Notes: generated by a model from the sequence alone, not told the origin. A DNA stretch of 64,000 nucleotides from Saprospiraceae bacterium (GCA_016713025.1 JADJPZ010000004.1:3410001-3474000), one strand, 5' to 3'; counted from the first letter of the stretch, positions 17,479 to 26,384 are shown. Numbers and translations are program-made.

Positions 17479-17581
17479 CATACAACTCATAGGAATATCT
17501 ACGAATTCGCATGTACAAAGATAAATTAATTGCACAAAACCCATAGCGAATTTGTAGATATTTAAGTTTAGACCGTTGGAT
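17479..17581 (-). other. attC-type recombination site upstream of the protease cassette
   Basis: On the minus strand CCAACGGTCTAAACTT, then AAATATCTACAAATTCGC, a 35-bp loop, then GCGAATTCGTAGATATTC and CTATGAGTTGTATG. The inner arms match at 16 of 18 positions; AAC and GTT lie at the outer ends with mismatched spacers, as in attC sites. The remaining sequence to 17765 holds no convincing gene; a weak frame of 81 codons (17471-17716) runs straight through this site and is not called. It is probably the remnant of a cassette invaded by the IS91-like element. Confidence 0.68.
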
Positions 17582-17765
17582 TATAGCCAATTTATTTATT
17601 ATACAAACAATGAAATCTTTTAATCCTACGGCCTGAAACGAGCCGTATATGGGATTTGCTTTGATTGTAGTAGTTATTTTTAATGGCTTTGGGCTATAAT
17701 TTTGAGTTTTAGACATTAATCTTTTGCAATAGCTTTTGGTTTTACCTTCCTAACCTAAGATTTGA

Positions 17766-19128
17766 TTAGATTTTTGCGTGTTCGACCTTGATTTTGACTT
17801 TTGTCTCCATAGATACCTCAGGCCTCGATGAAGCATTAGGGTCTATTGGTACTATTTTGGGTGTTTGTGCAGGCGATTTGTTTCTACTTTCTCGGCCAAT
17901 GTGCTTTTCGTACCATTCAGCATCAGGTTTTATGATTTCTATCTCACTATCTGTGGATTGACATGAAACGCATTTTATTTTTTCCTCTTCTTCGTCTTCC
18001 GTTATTTGTAGTAAGGCTTTCACTATCTGAAACAATGTTCTTATGGTTTGACCATTTTCTTTGATGAGTGCCGGGATTGTTATTTTTATTTTTTCGGATT
18101 TTGATTTGGTCATGATGCCATATGTTCTTACTTTTTGAAAGTTGGGAGGTAAGACATGTATCATGATTTGTCGCATGGCTACTATGGGGTCGAGTTGCTT
18201 GATCGCTTTAGGCGCTGCTTCATTGGGTTTTTGATTTGTGTAGTCATTGTATTCCATTTTTACGATCTGTTGTTTTTCATCATACTGTATTTTTTTATTA
18301 CTTACTCCTATTCTGCATATGTATCGACCTAGGTATTCTTCTATGACTTTGGTATGAGCAGTAGGTGGCGTGTTGTGTACACACCACCTCACTTCTTTGG
18401 TACTATTGATGATACCTTTTACTGTTTGATAATACGATGGATCGATTTTCTGCAGCTGACTTTCCAGCTCTTTGATAAAGATGGTTTTGAAGGTGCTACA
18501 TATTTTGCGATACGGTGCGATTTTATTTTTTCGTTTGGGCCATACCCATTTGCCATCCTTGCTTACACCTCCAAAGGTGACCAGGGTATGCAGGTGTATA
18601 TGTTGTTTGAGATCTGAGCCAAATGTATGCAGTACGGCTGTCATTCCGGGTGTACCTCCCTACATTTTCTGGGTCTCTTGCCAGTCGTTCTATGGTGAGC
18701 CAAGCTGCCTTAAATAGCACGCCATACAATAGTTTTGGATGGCCTTTTCCTATATAATTTAGCTCGTGAGGTATGGTAAAGATGATGTGCTGATAGGGAC
18801 ATTTAAGCATCTTGCTCGCCAGCTTGTCTTGCCATTGTATACGTTTTATACTTTGACATTTTGGACACTGATTATTGCCACATGACTTATATAAATAGGT
18901 CTTCTTTTTGCAACTTTTACAACTTATTACGATCCCTCCGAGCGCAGGTGTTTTACATTTACTTACATCTTTGATAAATCTGATCTCGTGCTTCTGCGGT
19001 TTGTATAGGTGGATATATGTCTCTTTGTACGCTCTAAATAGTGATCCTATGTCTGTGAATGGCCCATCAGACTGATTTGGATCGTTGTAATCGGATGGAT
19101 TATGCTTTGACTCTGAAAGTTTACACAT
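17766..19128 (-). pseudogene. IS91-family HUH transposase, frameshifted
   Basis: Rolling-circle transposase of the IS91 family in two frames. The N-terminal frame (from about 19128) has the zinc-binding region CKSCKKKTYLYKSCGNNQCPKCQS, then ISxxF-type IFTIPHELN and YGVLFKAAWLTIERLARDPENVG. The C-terminal frame (17766-18644) resumes with PGMTAVLHTFGSDLKQHIHL: the HIHLH metal motif, then VRWCVHNTPP and the catalytic-Tyr region YLGRYICRIGVSN. The frames break near 18645-18665 in GGGAGGTACACC, not in a homopolymer. Family members have one frame through this point, so the gene is probably inactive. It overlaps the tyrosine-recombinase gene upstream, as in IS91-like elements that carry such an accessory gene. 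Confidence 0.85.
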
Positions 19129-19922
19129 AAATGAAGGTATATCGAGGTCGTTTTTAGATTGGTGTGACCTAACATCTTCTGTATATATACAATATTCGTT
19201 CCATGTTCCATGTGATGGGTAGCGTAGCAATGACGCAATGTATGTGGGCTCACATCATGGATGATGCCTGCTTTCTCTTTAGCTCGCATCATGGCATGCT
19301 GTATGTTGCGTTCAGGCAGTGCATCTTGTGTTGTCTCCCCATAAAAAAGTCTGTCTGTAGGTCTGTAGATTTTGTAATATTGTCTTAATATTTCTATCAA
19401 TTCCATCGGTACATCTACATATCTGTCTTTGTGACCCTTGCCTTTATCTATCTTGATCTGTAGTCTATCAGAATCAATGTCTTTTACCTTGACCGACAAG
19501 GCCTCACTTATGCGCATCCCCGTAGCGTATAGGAAGATGAATAAGGCTTTGTATTTAAGATTGCGTACGTGCGAAATGAGCTTTTGTACTTCTTCTTTTG
19601 ATATGACATTGGGCAGTTCTTTATTTACTTTGGGTCGTGGGAACATCGGGGTATTCCACACTTGTTGAAGTACTTCAACAACGTATTTTTTAATAGCTGA
19701 GTAATCCATATTGATGGTCTTCCAATCCATTTTTTGACTGTATCTATATAAAAGATATTGTTTTACAGCAGCATCTGTAAATGGATCTTCTATGCTCTGA
19801 TCGTTACAATATTGGAGATACTTCCTCAATATTGTCAGGTAAGATTTCCGGGTTTTAACTGGTGAATTGAGCAATATCAGTCGCTCATCATAAGCCTTCA
19901 GGTGGTTGTGTACAGGTATCAT
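19047..19922 (-). CDS. Tyrosine recombinase associated with the IS91-like element
   Basis: A 291-residue phage-integrase-family protein. The N-terminal SAM-like domain (RKSYLTILRKYLQYCN) is followed by a catalytic domain with Arg in ATGMRISEAL near 140, Lys in KGKGHKDR near 170, HTLRHCYATH near 235, and MLGHTNLKTTSIYLHL with the nucleophilic Tyr near 262. The extra integrase-specific helix insertion of integron integrases (IntI) is absent between the second and third motifs, so I do not call it an integron integrase. It overlaps the transposase reading frame by about 80 bp. It is intact and could act on element ends; a role in the cassette array is not indicated. Confidence 0.88.
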   Translation of the reverse strand: MIPVHNHLKAYDERLILLNSPVKTRKSYLTILRKYLQYCNDQSIEDPFTDAAVKQYLLYRYSQKMDWKTINMDYSAIKKYVVEVLQQVWNTPMFPRPKVNKELPNVISKEEVQKLISHVRNLKYKALFIFLYATGMRISEALSVKVKDIDSDRLQIKIDKGKGHKDRYVDVPMELIEILRQYYKIYRPTDRLFYGETTQDALPERNIQHAMMRAKEKAGIIHDVSPHTLRHCYATHHMEHGTNIVYIQKMLGHTNLKTTSIYLHLCVNFQSQSIIHPITTIQISLMGHSQT

Positions 19923-20012
19923 TTTATTGTTATTTATTTATACCTGGTAGGCCAAATATCATGCCTAATAACTTGTCTTACTGATATTTAGATATATTTA
20001 TTTTTAGGTTTG

Positions 20013-20047
20013 TTCAACGGTTTGGCTATGTGCCGTGCCGACGTTAG
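20013..20047 (-). other. Short attC-like site after the Shedu gene
   Basis: On the minus strand CTAACGTCGGCACGGC, ACATA, GCCAAACCGTTGAAC. The outer AACG/CGTT and the inner GGC/GCC pair, with mismatches between. The TAA of the Shedu gene (20044-20046) is the TAA of CTAACG, the same arrangement as at the other cassette ends. It is shorter than the other sites, so support is moderate. Downstream (20012 to 19923) lies only the border of the IS91-like element. Confidence 0.58.
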
Positions 20048-21081
20048 GAGGAATGGACATCATAGCCTTTGTTATCGACTGGCTTCTCTTCATATGTAGC
20101 GAGTATTAATTTACCGAAGTTTACTAAATCATTATATGTTATTAATTGAATAGAATTTAAGTTAGAGTTTAACATTCTAAAGCAATCTTTTTCATCTTCT
20201 CCAAAACTTGTATTATTGCCTATAATTACCTTTATACGAGGCATTATTACTTTAACTTGATATTCTCTTTCAAGGATTAATTTATATTCTGAAAGTTTCT
20301 GAAGATAGAAAAGTGATTGACCTATAACTTGGGATAGATCAGGATGTGGAAAGTAACATTTATGACTACTGTCAAATTTCAATAAACTATGCTTTGGCCT
20401 TTTGAGTTCTATTAAATCAAGATAACCATCTACAGATTCCATAAGTATATCACCTTCACTAAATAAGGCGATCTTTCTTACATCATGTTGCTTTATATAT
20501 TCAACACCAAAAACCCATAAATTTGATTCGATCCAATTTTGAAATATTTTCTCTGGTTGTCCAGCCGCATATTTTAGTAAATGAGTTTTCGCTTTAATAT
20601 CGATTGTAATGTTTACAACTAATTCTAATTCAATAAGTTCTTCAAGAATTGCGATTTCTTCAGTAATTAACTTGTGGTGATATGCACCATGTAAATTTTC
20701 AATTTCTAATTCTGAAAGTGATTCTAATAACCCTTTAATTTTTTCTTGTGATTCAAATTTCTCAAGAAGATGAAGAATAGTCTCTAAATCGCTTTCTTTC
20801 AGTTGATCAAGTAATATATTTATTTCATCTGTTGTCTCAATAAATTTAGCCGACTTTTTTGCACCATCTTTTATTACGGAAATTGAATCTAAATGTTTAT
20901 ATAAGTTTCTGATTTCTTCGACATCTAATTCTTCTGTAAAAATTGGTACCGCTTGATCGTTTATTGCATATAATCTAAGGGTTATATTTTCGTCTGCAAC
21001 AGAATCTTTAATATTAGTAAAATTCACCATAAGACGAACTTTCCCGTTATTAAACAATTCTTTATGATAGGCTACACTCAT
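20044..21081 (-). CDS. sduA: Shedu anti-phage nuclease (SduA, DUF4263)
   Basis: A 345-residue protein with a C-terminal DUF4263 domain, the hallmark of the Shedu defence system. At residues 180-245 are the helix FQNWIESNLWVFG, the strand DILMESVDGYLDLIELKRPK with the PD-(D/E)xK core Asp...Glu-x-Lys (LDLIELK), and the downstream DLSQVIGQSLFYLQKL with the conserved Gln. The N-terminal 170 residues are helical and strand-rich and probably sense or oligomerise. Shedu proteins cleave DNA and protect against phages as a single gene. Here the ATG overlaps the stop of a small WYL-like gene by one base, so the two are co-expressed. The stop codon lies in an attC-like site, so the pair looks like gene-cassette cargo. 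Confidence 0.82.
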   Translation of the reverse strand: MSVAYHKELFNNGKVRLMVNFTNIKDSVADENITLRLYAINDQAVPIFTEELDVEEIRNLYKHLDSISVIKDGAKKSAKFIETTDEINILLDQLKESDLETILHLLEKFESQEKIKGLLESLSELEIENLHGAYHHKLITEEIAILEELIELELVVNITIDIKAKTHLLKYAAGQPEKIFQNWIESNLWVFGVEYIKQHDVRKIALFSEGDILMESVDGYLDLIELKRPKHSLLKFDSSHKCYFPHPDLSQVIGQSLFYLQKLSEYKLILEREYQVKVIMPRIKVIIGNNTSFGEDEKDCFRMLNSNLNSIQLITYNDLVNFGKLILATYEEKPVDNKGYDVHSS

Positions 21082-21425
21082 TATATTTTAGCTATAACTT
21101 CTTTATATCTGTCCGATTCTGGGTTATACCCTTCTGCTATTTCAAATTGTGAATGGTCTTCATGTATGACGATATTGATAAGATCAGAGAAGAAAAAATT
21201 TCTCCAAGATGGTAATGGTTTGGTATCACTTGTATCAGTGACTCCACTTGTTTGCCATAAATCTACCTTTGAGTTTTTAGGTTTAGTCGTATCTGTATAC
21301 TGTTGTACATATAAGATATGTGGATTTCCTGTCCTAACCCCAGGAGTTTTACCTTCTTTATTGTATTCAAATGAAACAGGTTTTTTTGTTTCTATTGCTT
21401 TAATAAGTAATTCAAGATTTGTCAT
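21081..21425 (-). CDS. Small WYL-like protein, partner of the Shedu nuclease
   Basis: A 114-residue protein resembling a stand-alone WYL-type beta domain: IKAIETKKPVSFEYN at the start, then TPGVRTGNPHILYV, a WRNFFFSDLINIVI strand-helix segment, and a C-terminal GYNPESDRYKEVI helix. WYL domains bind nucleic acids or nucleotides and often regulate defence genes. There is no helix-turn-helix here, so it may be a ligand-binding modulator rather than a repressor. It directly precedes the Shedu gene (one-base overlap). The WYL assignment rests on pattern and is not certain. Confidence 0.6.
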   Translation of the reverse strand: MTNLELLIKAIETKKPVSFEYNKEGKTPGVRTGNPHILYVQQYTDTTKPKNSKVDLWQTSGVTDTSDTKPLPSWRNFFFSDLINIVIHEDHSQFEIAEGYNPESDRYKEVIAKI

Positions 21426-21523
21426 ATTTCAATTTTTAATTTTTTGCTTGTCGATAACTTATTAATCTGCGTCATAAAAATATATTTTTTTATCAAAACG
21501 AACTAATTTTTGTAATTTTTTAT

Positions 21524-21661
21524 CTAAAAGGTATAGCTACGCCCGCCAAATCTATGATTTGATGGTAGTAGCTCATGTCTTTTTAAAAATTTTCTCCTGC
21601 TGTATTGACTCATATCTATATACTTGTCCGGCATATATGCCGTATGTCCTGTGCCACGCAT
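21524..21661 (-). pseudogene. Small open frame, possibly a gene remnant
   Basis: 45 codons from the ATG at 21661: MRGTGHTAYMPDKYIDMSQY, then a basic stretch RRKFLKRHELLPSNHRF, ending GGRSYTF. The composition looks coding (basic, soluble) but I recognise no family. With the recombinase remnant at 21753-21893 it is the only thing I can discern in the 724-bp gap 21426-22149, which looks like decayed mobile DNA. Confidence 0.3.
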
Positions 21662-21752
21662 ACCACATGGGGCTTGATTAGGAAACAAAAAATATCATCA
21701 GCTTAGTATTGCCTCCTTCTTTGTCTATAGATATGTGGGTCTGACCCTGCTT

Positions 21753-21893
21753 TCAGGGCTTTTTTACAGATAGATTTAAACTATCTAAAGGGCTCTGCAC
21801 ATTGGCTACACTTTGTGTGGTGACATGAGTGTAGATCATGGTCGTTTTTATACTGGCATGCCCCAACAATGCCTGTATATAAGGTAACTGGTC
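21753..21893 (-). pseudogene. C-terminal remnant of a tyrosine recombinase
   Basis: About 46 codons on the minus strand reading DQLPYIQALLGHASIKTT, then MIYTHVTTQSVANVQSP and a stop at 21753. LLGHASIKTTMIYTHV is the terminal motif of XerC/D-type recombinases including the nucleophilic Tyr. The rest of the gene (including the Arg and HxxR motifs) is missing upstream, so it is a relic. It sits at the right edge of the cassette array and could be what is left of an integrase; the fragment is too short to say which type. Confidence 0.7.
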
Positions 21894-22149
21894 TTTTTTG
21901 TTTACTTTTTTTGACAGGAAAAAAAGTAAATGCCGCCCGAATAGGGCAAAAGACTAAATGAAGTGCAAATGTTTTTATAAAAATACACAAAAACTGCACA
22001 CCGAAATCAAGAAATTTAAATATATAAAATTGATAATCATTAATTTAAATTATACCAAGAAGACCATAATAAACGCTTATATACATTTTTGTAAACGAAT
22101 AATTTTACCCTACATATTGAGATACACCCAATTAATGAAACAAAGCACC

Positions 22150-22368
22150 CTACCTTACCAGATGCTCCAGACCATTGGTTTTGATGATATGTGCGGTACT
22201 GAGCAACATGCCGAGCCTTCCGGATGGAAATCCATTTCTTGCTATCCACTCAAGATAGTGTACCGGCAACTGAGCTATTTTCCTGCCTTTATATTTCCCA
22301 TAAGGCATTTCTGTCAATGTCAGATCACGCAATACTGTACTGTCAGGCATTGCTTCTTCATGTATCAT
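22150..22368 (-). CDS. DUF3820 family protein
   Basis: A 72-residue protein with the DUF3820 pattern: TEMPYGKYKGRKIAQLP, then HYLEWIARNGFPSGRLGMLL and IKTNGLEHLV. The family is small, cytoplasmic and of unknown function (annotated elsewhere as a putative quorum-sensing-regulated factor, without firm evidence). The ATG at 22368 overlaps the stop of the topoisomerase gene (22365-22368, ATGA), so it is translated from the same message. The internal Met at residue 7 is an alternative start. Confidence 0.8.
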   Translation of the reverse strand: MIHEEAMPDSTVLRDLTLTEMPYGKYKGRKIAQLPVHYLEWIARNGFPSGRLGMLLSTAHIIKTNGLEHLVR

Positions 22369-24278
22369 ATCGTTGCAGTTTCTTCTACCTCTGTCAGGTC
22401 CATGACTTCTTCTTCCTGCATTACTTCATCAAGCTCTACTTTGAGATTGTCTATGATAAATACCTGGCGTTCCGGAGTATTTTTGCCCATGTAATATCCG
22501 AGGAGGTCTTCTATTTTGGTTTTTTCACCCAGGATGACAGGTTCCAGCCTGATATCGGCACCAATGAAGTCCTCAAACTCCTTGGGAGATATCTCGCCCA
22601 GCCCTTTGAACCTTGTAATTTCTGCCTTACCACGCAGTTTTTTGATAGCTTCCTGCTTTTCCTGCTCGCTGTAACAATAGAATGTCTTTTGTTTATCCCT
22701 GACCCTGAATAATGGCGTATCCAGGATATATAGATGGCCTGACTTCACCAGATCTGGAAAAAACTGAAGAAAAAATGTCAACAAGAGCAATCTTATATGC
22801 ATACCATCCACGTCGGCATCTGTGGCTATGACTACACGGTTGTATCTGAGATTTTCTATGCCATCTTCGATATCCAGCGCATGCTGCAGTAAGTTTAACT
22901 CCTCGTTTTGATATACTACTTTTTTGGTCATACCATAACAGTTGAGCGGTTTGCCCCTGAGAGAAAATACTGCTTGTGTCTGTACATTTCTGGCCTTGGT
23001 GATCGATCCGCTCGCAGAGTCTCCTTCTGTGATAAATACCGTGGACTCAAGCTTTTGCTCATCGTCAGCTTTCCTGCCATCAGTCAGGTGTATCCTGCAA
23101 TCACGAAGCTTTTTATTATGAATATTGGCTTTTTTTGCTCTTTGATTGGCTATTTTTTTGATATCTGCTATTTCCTTTCGTTCGCGCTCTGATTGTTGAA
23201 TTTTGCGCAACAATGCATCAGCAATTTCTTTGTTTTTGTGCAGGAAGTTGTCCAGATTGGTCTTGAGAAAGTCCACCACAAATGACCTGATAGTGATACC
23301 ATCCGGTGTCATGTTTTGAGATCCCAGCTTGGTTTTTGTCTGAGATTCAAATACGGGTTCTTCTACTTTGAGACTGAGAGCCCCGACTATAGATGTCTGC
23401 ACATCTCTGGAGTCAAAGTCCTTTTTGTAGTAGTCCCTTAGCGTCTTGACGATGGCTTCTCTGAAAGCTGCCAGGTGTGTTCCTCCTTGTGTGGTATTCT
23501 GACCATTGACAAACGAATAGTACTCTTCACCGTATTGCATGCTGTGTGATATGGCCACTTCTATATCTTCTCCCTGGAGATGGATGATGGGATAGAGTAG
23601 ATTTTCGACATCGGTTTTCCTCTCCAGCAGGTCACGTAGCCCGTTTTTTGATACAAGGGTTTTGCCATTGTAATTGAGCTTCAGACCCGCATTGAGATAA
23701 GCGTAGTTCCAAAGCTGATTTTCTACATATTCACTCCTGTATTTGAAGTGTTTAAAAATATTTTCATCAGCTATAAACTCAATTAGCGTTCCGTTTGGTT
23801 CAGTAGTTTTTTCAAGCTTATAGTCTTTGGTGATGACCCCTTCTTTAAATTCAGCCATCTTACATTCACCATCTCTGAATGAAAGTACCTTAAAGTAGCT
23901 GGAAAGCGCATTGACTGCCTTGGTACCTACTCCATTTAGTCCTACTGATTTTTTAAATGCCTTGGAATCATACTTACCACCTGTGTTGATTTTTGATACG
24001 CAATCGATCACCTTACCCAAGGGAATTCCTCTTCCAAAATCCCGGATCGTAACTTTGCCGTGCTCTATCTGAATATCTATACTCTTGCCATTGCCCATGA
24101 CATACTCGTCGATAGAGTTGTCTATCACTTCTTTGAGTAAGACATAGATACCATCATCCTGAGATGATCCATCGCCGAGCTTACCGATATACATACCGGG
24201 ACGTATGCGTATATGTTCCTGCCAGTCAAGGCTTTTTATATTATCTTCATTATAAATTACCGAAGTAGGTTCACTCAT
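22365..24278 (-). CDS. parE: DNA topoisomerase IV subunit B
   Basis: ATPase subunit of a type IIA topoisomerase; with ParC it unlinks daughter chromosomes. It has 637 residues. The GHKL ATPase domain shows EVIDNSIDEY near 50, GRGIPLGK near 80 and GLNGVGTKAVNALS near 112. The transducer domain carries FVNGQNTTQGGTHLAAF near 255. The TOPRIM motifs are FITEGDSASGSI near 420 and IATDADVDGMHIRLLL near 495, and the end is the conserved RFKGLGEI region. The length suits ParE rather than a long GyrB. The MSEPTSVIYNEDNIKSLDW start matches Bacteroidota homologues. The partner parC is not in the window; DUF3820 follows by a 4-base overlap. Confidence 0.93.
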   Translation of the reverse strand: MSEPTSVIYNEDNIKSLDWQEHIRIRPGMYIGKLGDGSSQDDGIYVLLKEVIDNSIDEYVMGNGKSIDIQIEHGKVTIRDFGRGIPLGKVIDCVSKINTGGKYDSKAFKKSVGLNGVGTKAVNALSSYFKVLSFRDGECKMAEFKEGVITKDYKLEKTTEPNGTLIEFIADENIFKHFKYRSEYVENQLWNYAYLNAGLKLNYNGKTLVSKNGLRDLLERKTDVENLLYPIIHLQGEDIEVAISHSMQYGEEYYSFVNGQNTTQGGTHLAAFREAIVKTLRDYYKKDFDSRDVQTSIVGALSLKVEEPVFESQTKTKLGSQNMTPDGITIRSFVVDFLKTNLDNFLHKNKEIADALLRKIQQSERERKEIADIKKIANQRAKKANIHNKKLRDCRIHLTDGRKADDEQKLESTVFITEGDSASGSITKARNVQTQAVFSLRGKPLNCYGMTKKVVYQNEELNLLQHALDIEDGIENLRYNRVVIATDADVDGMHIRLLLLTFFLQFFPDLVKSGHLYILDTPLFRVRDKQKTFYCYSEQEKQEAIKKLRGKAEITRFKGLGEISPKEFEDFIGADIRLEPVILGEKTKIEDLLGYYMGKNTPERQVFIIDNLKVELDEVMQEEEVMDLTEVEETATI

Positions 24279-24402
24279 CTGTATGTGGTTTGTCTGAATG
24301 ATGAAAACGCAAATATATAATAATTATTTTATATGTTGATTAGGTTAAGAAGTTAGTGTGTATAGGATTAAAAGTATTGCCTATATATATCAATTGAAAA
24401 AA

Positions 24403-25617
24403 TCACTCTTGTCTTACAAAAGCACTGACTTGTCCTGCCCTGAAAGAAGGCAATAAGGATGCCAACAGACCTATGACCAGTACTGTCATAGTAACAACGA
24501 TAAAATCTGACATCCTCAATTCTATCGGATACGCATCGACCAAAAAGCCATCCGGAATACTGACCAATCCGTGTTCTTTCTGCAACCAGTATAAAAATAT
24601 ACCCAATAAATAACCTGACATCATACCGATAAATGAGATGAGTAACCCCAGCAAGAGAAATATCATCTGTATTCCATTTTTGGTCAGGCCCATAGACTTA
24701 AGAATGGCTATATCCTTTTTCTTTTCCAGGACGATCATCCACAGAGATCCCACGAGGTTGAATGCTATGATCATTAATGTCAGACAAGCTATCAGGTAAC
24801 TGATCCATTTTTCGATATTCATGATTTTGATGAATCCTTCGTCTTGTTGGTATCTGTTGCTGATTTTAAATTTCGGACCTAATACTTTTTGCAGTTCATT
24901 CATCACCTTTTTTTCATCAGCATCCTGCGTCAGTCTGAGTTCTATGGCTGAAAAATGATTTTCAAGGTTTAGTAAATTATTTGCGGCTTCATAGTTGACC
25001 AGGATATACTGGATATCTATATCACCACCAACAGAAAAAGTACCCGAAGGATAAAAATTCAGGCTATTGAATGGTTTTGCAAGTGGACCCTTATCTTCAT
25101 CAGAAGGCATATACGCTGTGACAGTAGCAAAGCCATCAGCAGGATTGACTGAGAGTTTTGTATTCATTTGAGATCCCAAAAGGCCGTATTCAGTATCTTC
25201 TCCAAACTTGGCAGCACCCAGGATAATCGAACTGTCAAGTCCGGTGACTTGCATATAGTTACCGTCTACCCCTTTTATGATACCTACTTCCTGTGATCCT
25301 TTATAATCAAAAAAGCAAGTCTCTTCTATGACAAATGATACTTGTGCTACACCCTTTATACCTTTTAATCTGTCTTCCTGCACTTGATCACGAGAAGTGT
25401 ATTTACCTTCGCTGAGAGTAATTTTTACATCAGGGTTAAAATTGGAGAGCATACCGCTCAGCAATCCTTCAAAACCGTTAAAAACAGATAAAATCAAAAT
25501 GAGTGCTGCAGTGCCTATAGCCATACCTATGATAGAAATCCAGGTTATGATATTGATGGCATTGGTCGTTTTTTTGCCTGTGAGGTATCTTGAAGCAATA
25601 TTCAAATAAAGTTTCAT
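24403..25617 (-). CDS. ABC transporter permease, LolC/LolE-like FtsX family
   Basis: A 404-residue inner-membrane permease. The N-terminal signal-anchor helix (residues 20-45, IITWISIIGMAIGTAALILI) is followed by a periplasmic MacB-type domain of about 220 residues. Three C-terminal helices (near 270, 320 and 370) form the FtsX permease core, with the family motif DIAILKSMGLTKNGIQMIF. In the Lol pathway such proteins extract lipoproteins from the inner membrane for transfer to the outer membrane. The ATPase gene is not adjacent, which is common in Bacteroidota. KKTTNAINIITWISI right after the start is typical for this family. Confidence 0.87.
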   Translation of the reverse strand: MKLYLNIASRYLTGKKTTNAINIITWISIIGMAIGTAALILILSVFNGFEGLLSGMLSNFNPDVKITLSEGKYTSRDQVQEDRLKGIKGVAQVSFVIEETCFFDYKGSQEVGIIKGVDGNYMQVTGLDSSIILGAAKFGEDTEYGLLGSQMNTKLSVNPADGFATVTAYMPSDEDKGPLAKPFNSLNFYPSGTFSVGGDIDIQYILVNYEAANNLLNLENHFSAIELRLTQDADEKKVMNELQKVLGPKFKISNRYQQDEGFIKIMNIEKWISYLIACLTLMIIAFNLVGSLWMIVLEKKKDIAILKSMGLTKNGIQMIFLLLGLLISFIGMMSGYLLGIFLYWLQKEHGLVSIPDGFLVDAYPIELRMSDFIVVTMTVLVIGLLASLLPSFRAGQVSAFVRQE

Positions 25618-25690
25618 AACTGCAAAAATAATAAAAATATGCTTTGGGCATCTTCAATTGACTACAAGTAGTGAATTTGTTTCTGAAACA

Positions 25691-25843
25691 AGAGTATGTT
25701 TAAAATTTTTCTTATTTGTAAATCAATAGATTACAGTTCTGGCGATAAAATAATCAACGCATTTAGCTTTCCTGAAAACTATGGTAATAGGCAGGCAGGC
25801 GAACTAAATAAGGCGATTATTTTGAAGTCACGTTCATAATATA
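25691..25843. repeat. Truncated AGAGTATGTTTAAA-family element
   Basis: Begins AGAGTATGTTTAAAATTTTT and follows the 7436-7590 element in inverse orientation (CGATAAAATAATCAACGC, then CTAAATAAGGCGATTATTTT), with a short extra segment in the middle containing GGCAGGCAGG. The second terminal repeat is missing; similarity stops at about 25843. Confidence 0.65.
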
Positions 25844-25876
25844 TGGATGTAACCCAAAATTGTACTATTTTATACC

Positions 25877-26237
25877 CTGATTGTCGAAGTTTCTAACTTC
25901 GATAAAGTATTTTATGAATTTTTAATTCAATAATCGCTAACTAATTCTACTTTGTTAAATTATCCGGACTTTCTGGTTGATTGGAAACTGTTGGGTTAAC
26001 CCAACAGTTATGACCCAAAATAACCAATACATTTACCGGGTCCATTACATTTTGATGAAAGTGTAAATGACTTTGATTTTTGAAGGTGACAAAGTAGAAC
26101 TAAAAGATCATAAATATTTTATGCTAAAATCATTTGCATAATTAATTAACATTTTTACTTACACATTGCAAATTCTTTACCCTGTACGATGTTTATCCAA
26201 CAGGGTATATGTATAGGAAGTCACAGACTTCGACCAT
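25877..26237. repeat. Small repeat element with GTCGAAGT hairpin ends, long copy
   Basis: 361 bp. The left end is the hairpin GTCGAAGTTTCTAACTTCGAT, the right end the hairpin AGTCACAGACTTCGAC; the two ends are also inverted repeats of each other. A shorter copy in the same orientation lies at 27102-27261. Together with 25691-25843 it accounts for much of the gene-free stretch 25618-26534. Confidence 0.72.
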
Positions 26238-26351
26238 AGGGGAAGCTCTGTCTAAATGCCCGGCAGGCTTTCAGGGTTTTAATGATTCAAAGATTATCAA
26301 GTTAAATTATAATATATTGATGTTTAGTAAAATATTTGTCGAACTCACCTT

Positions 26352-26359
26352 TAGTTTTG
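26352..26359 (+). promoter_or_regulatory. Candidate promoter -7 box (TAGTTTTG) of the toxin-antitoxin pair
   Basis: Matches the Bacteroidota -7 consensus TAnnTTTG. The nearest TTTG upstream (26335-26338) is too close to be an ideal -33 box, so this is a moderate call. Transcription would start about 10 bp further on, placing the palindrome at 26385-26415 just downstream. Confidence 0.4.
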
Positions 26360-26384
26360 CATTCTAATTAAAAAAAATTTAGCA

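Noticed and set aside
17471..17716. Small gene of 81 codons on the minus strand
   Set aside because: It runs straight through both arms of an attC-like inverted repeat and has no recognisable family.
19047..19922. Integron integrase (IntI) for the cassette array
   Set aside because: It is a tyrosine recombinase, but the additional integrase-specific segment of IntI is missing and the gene overlaps an IS91-type transposase. It fits an accessory recombinase of that element better.
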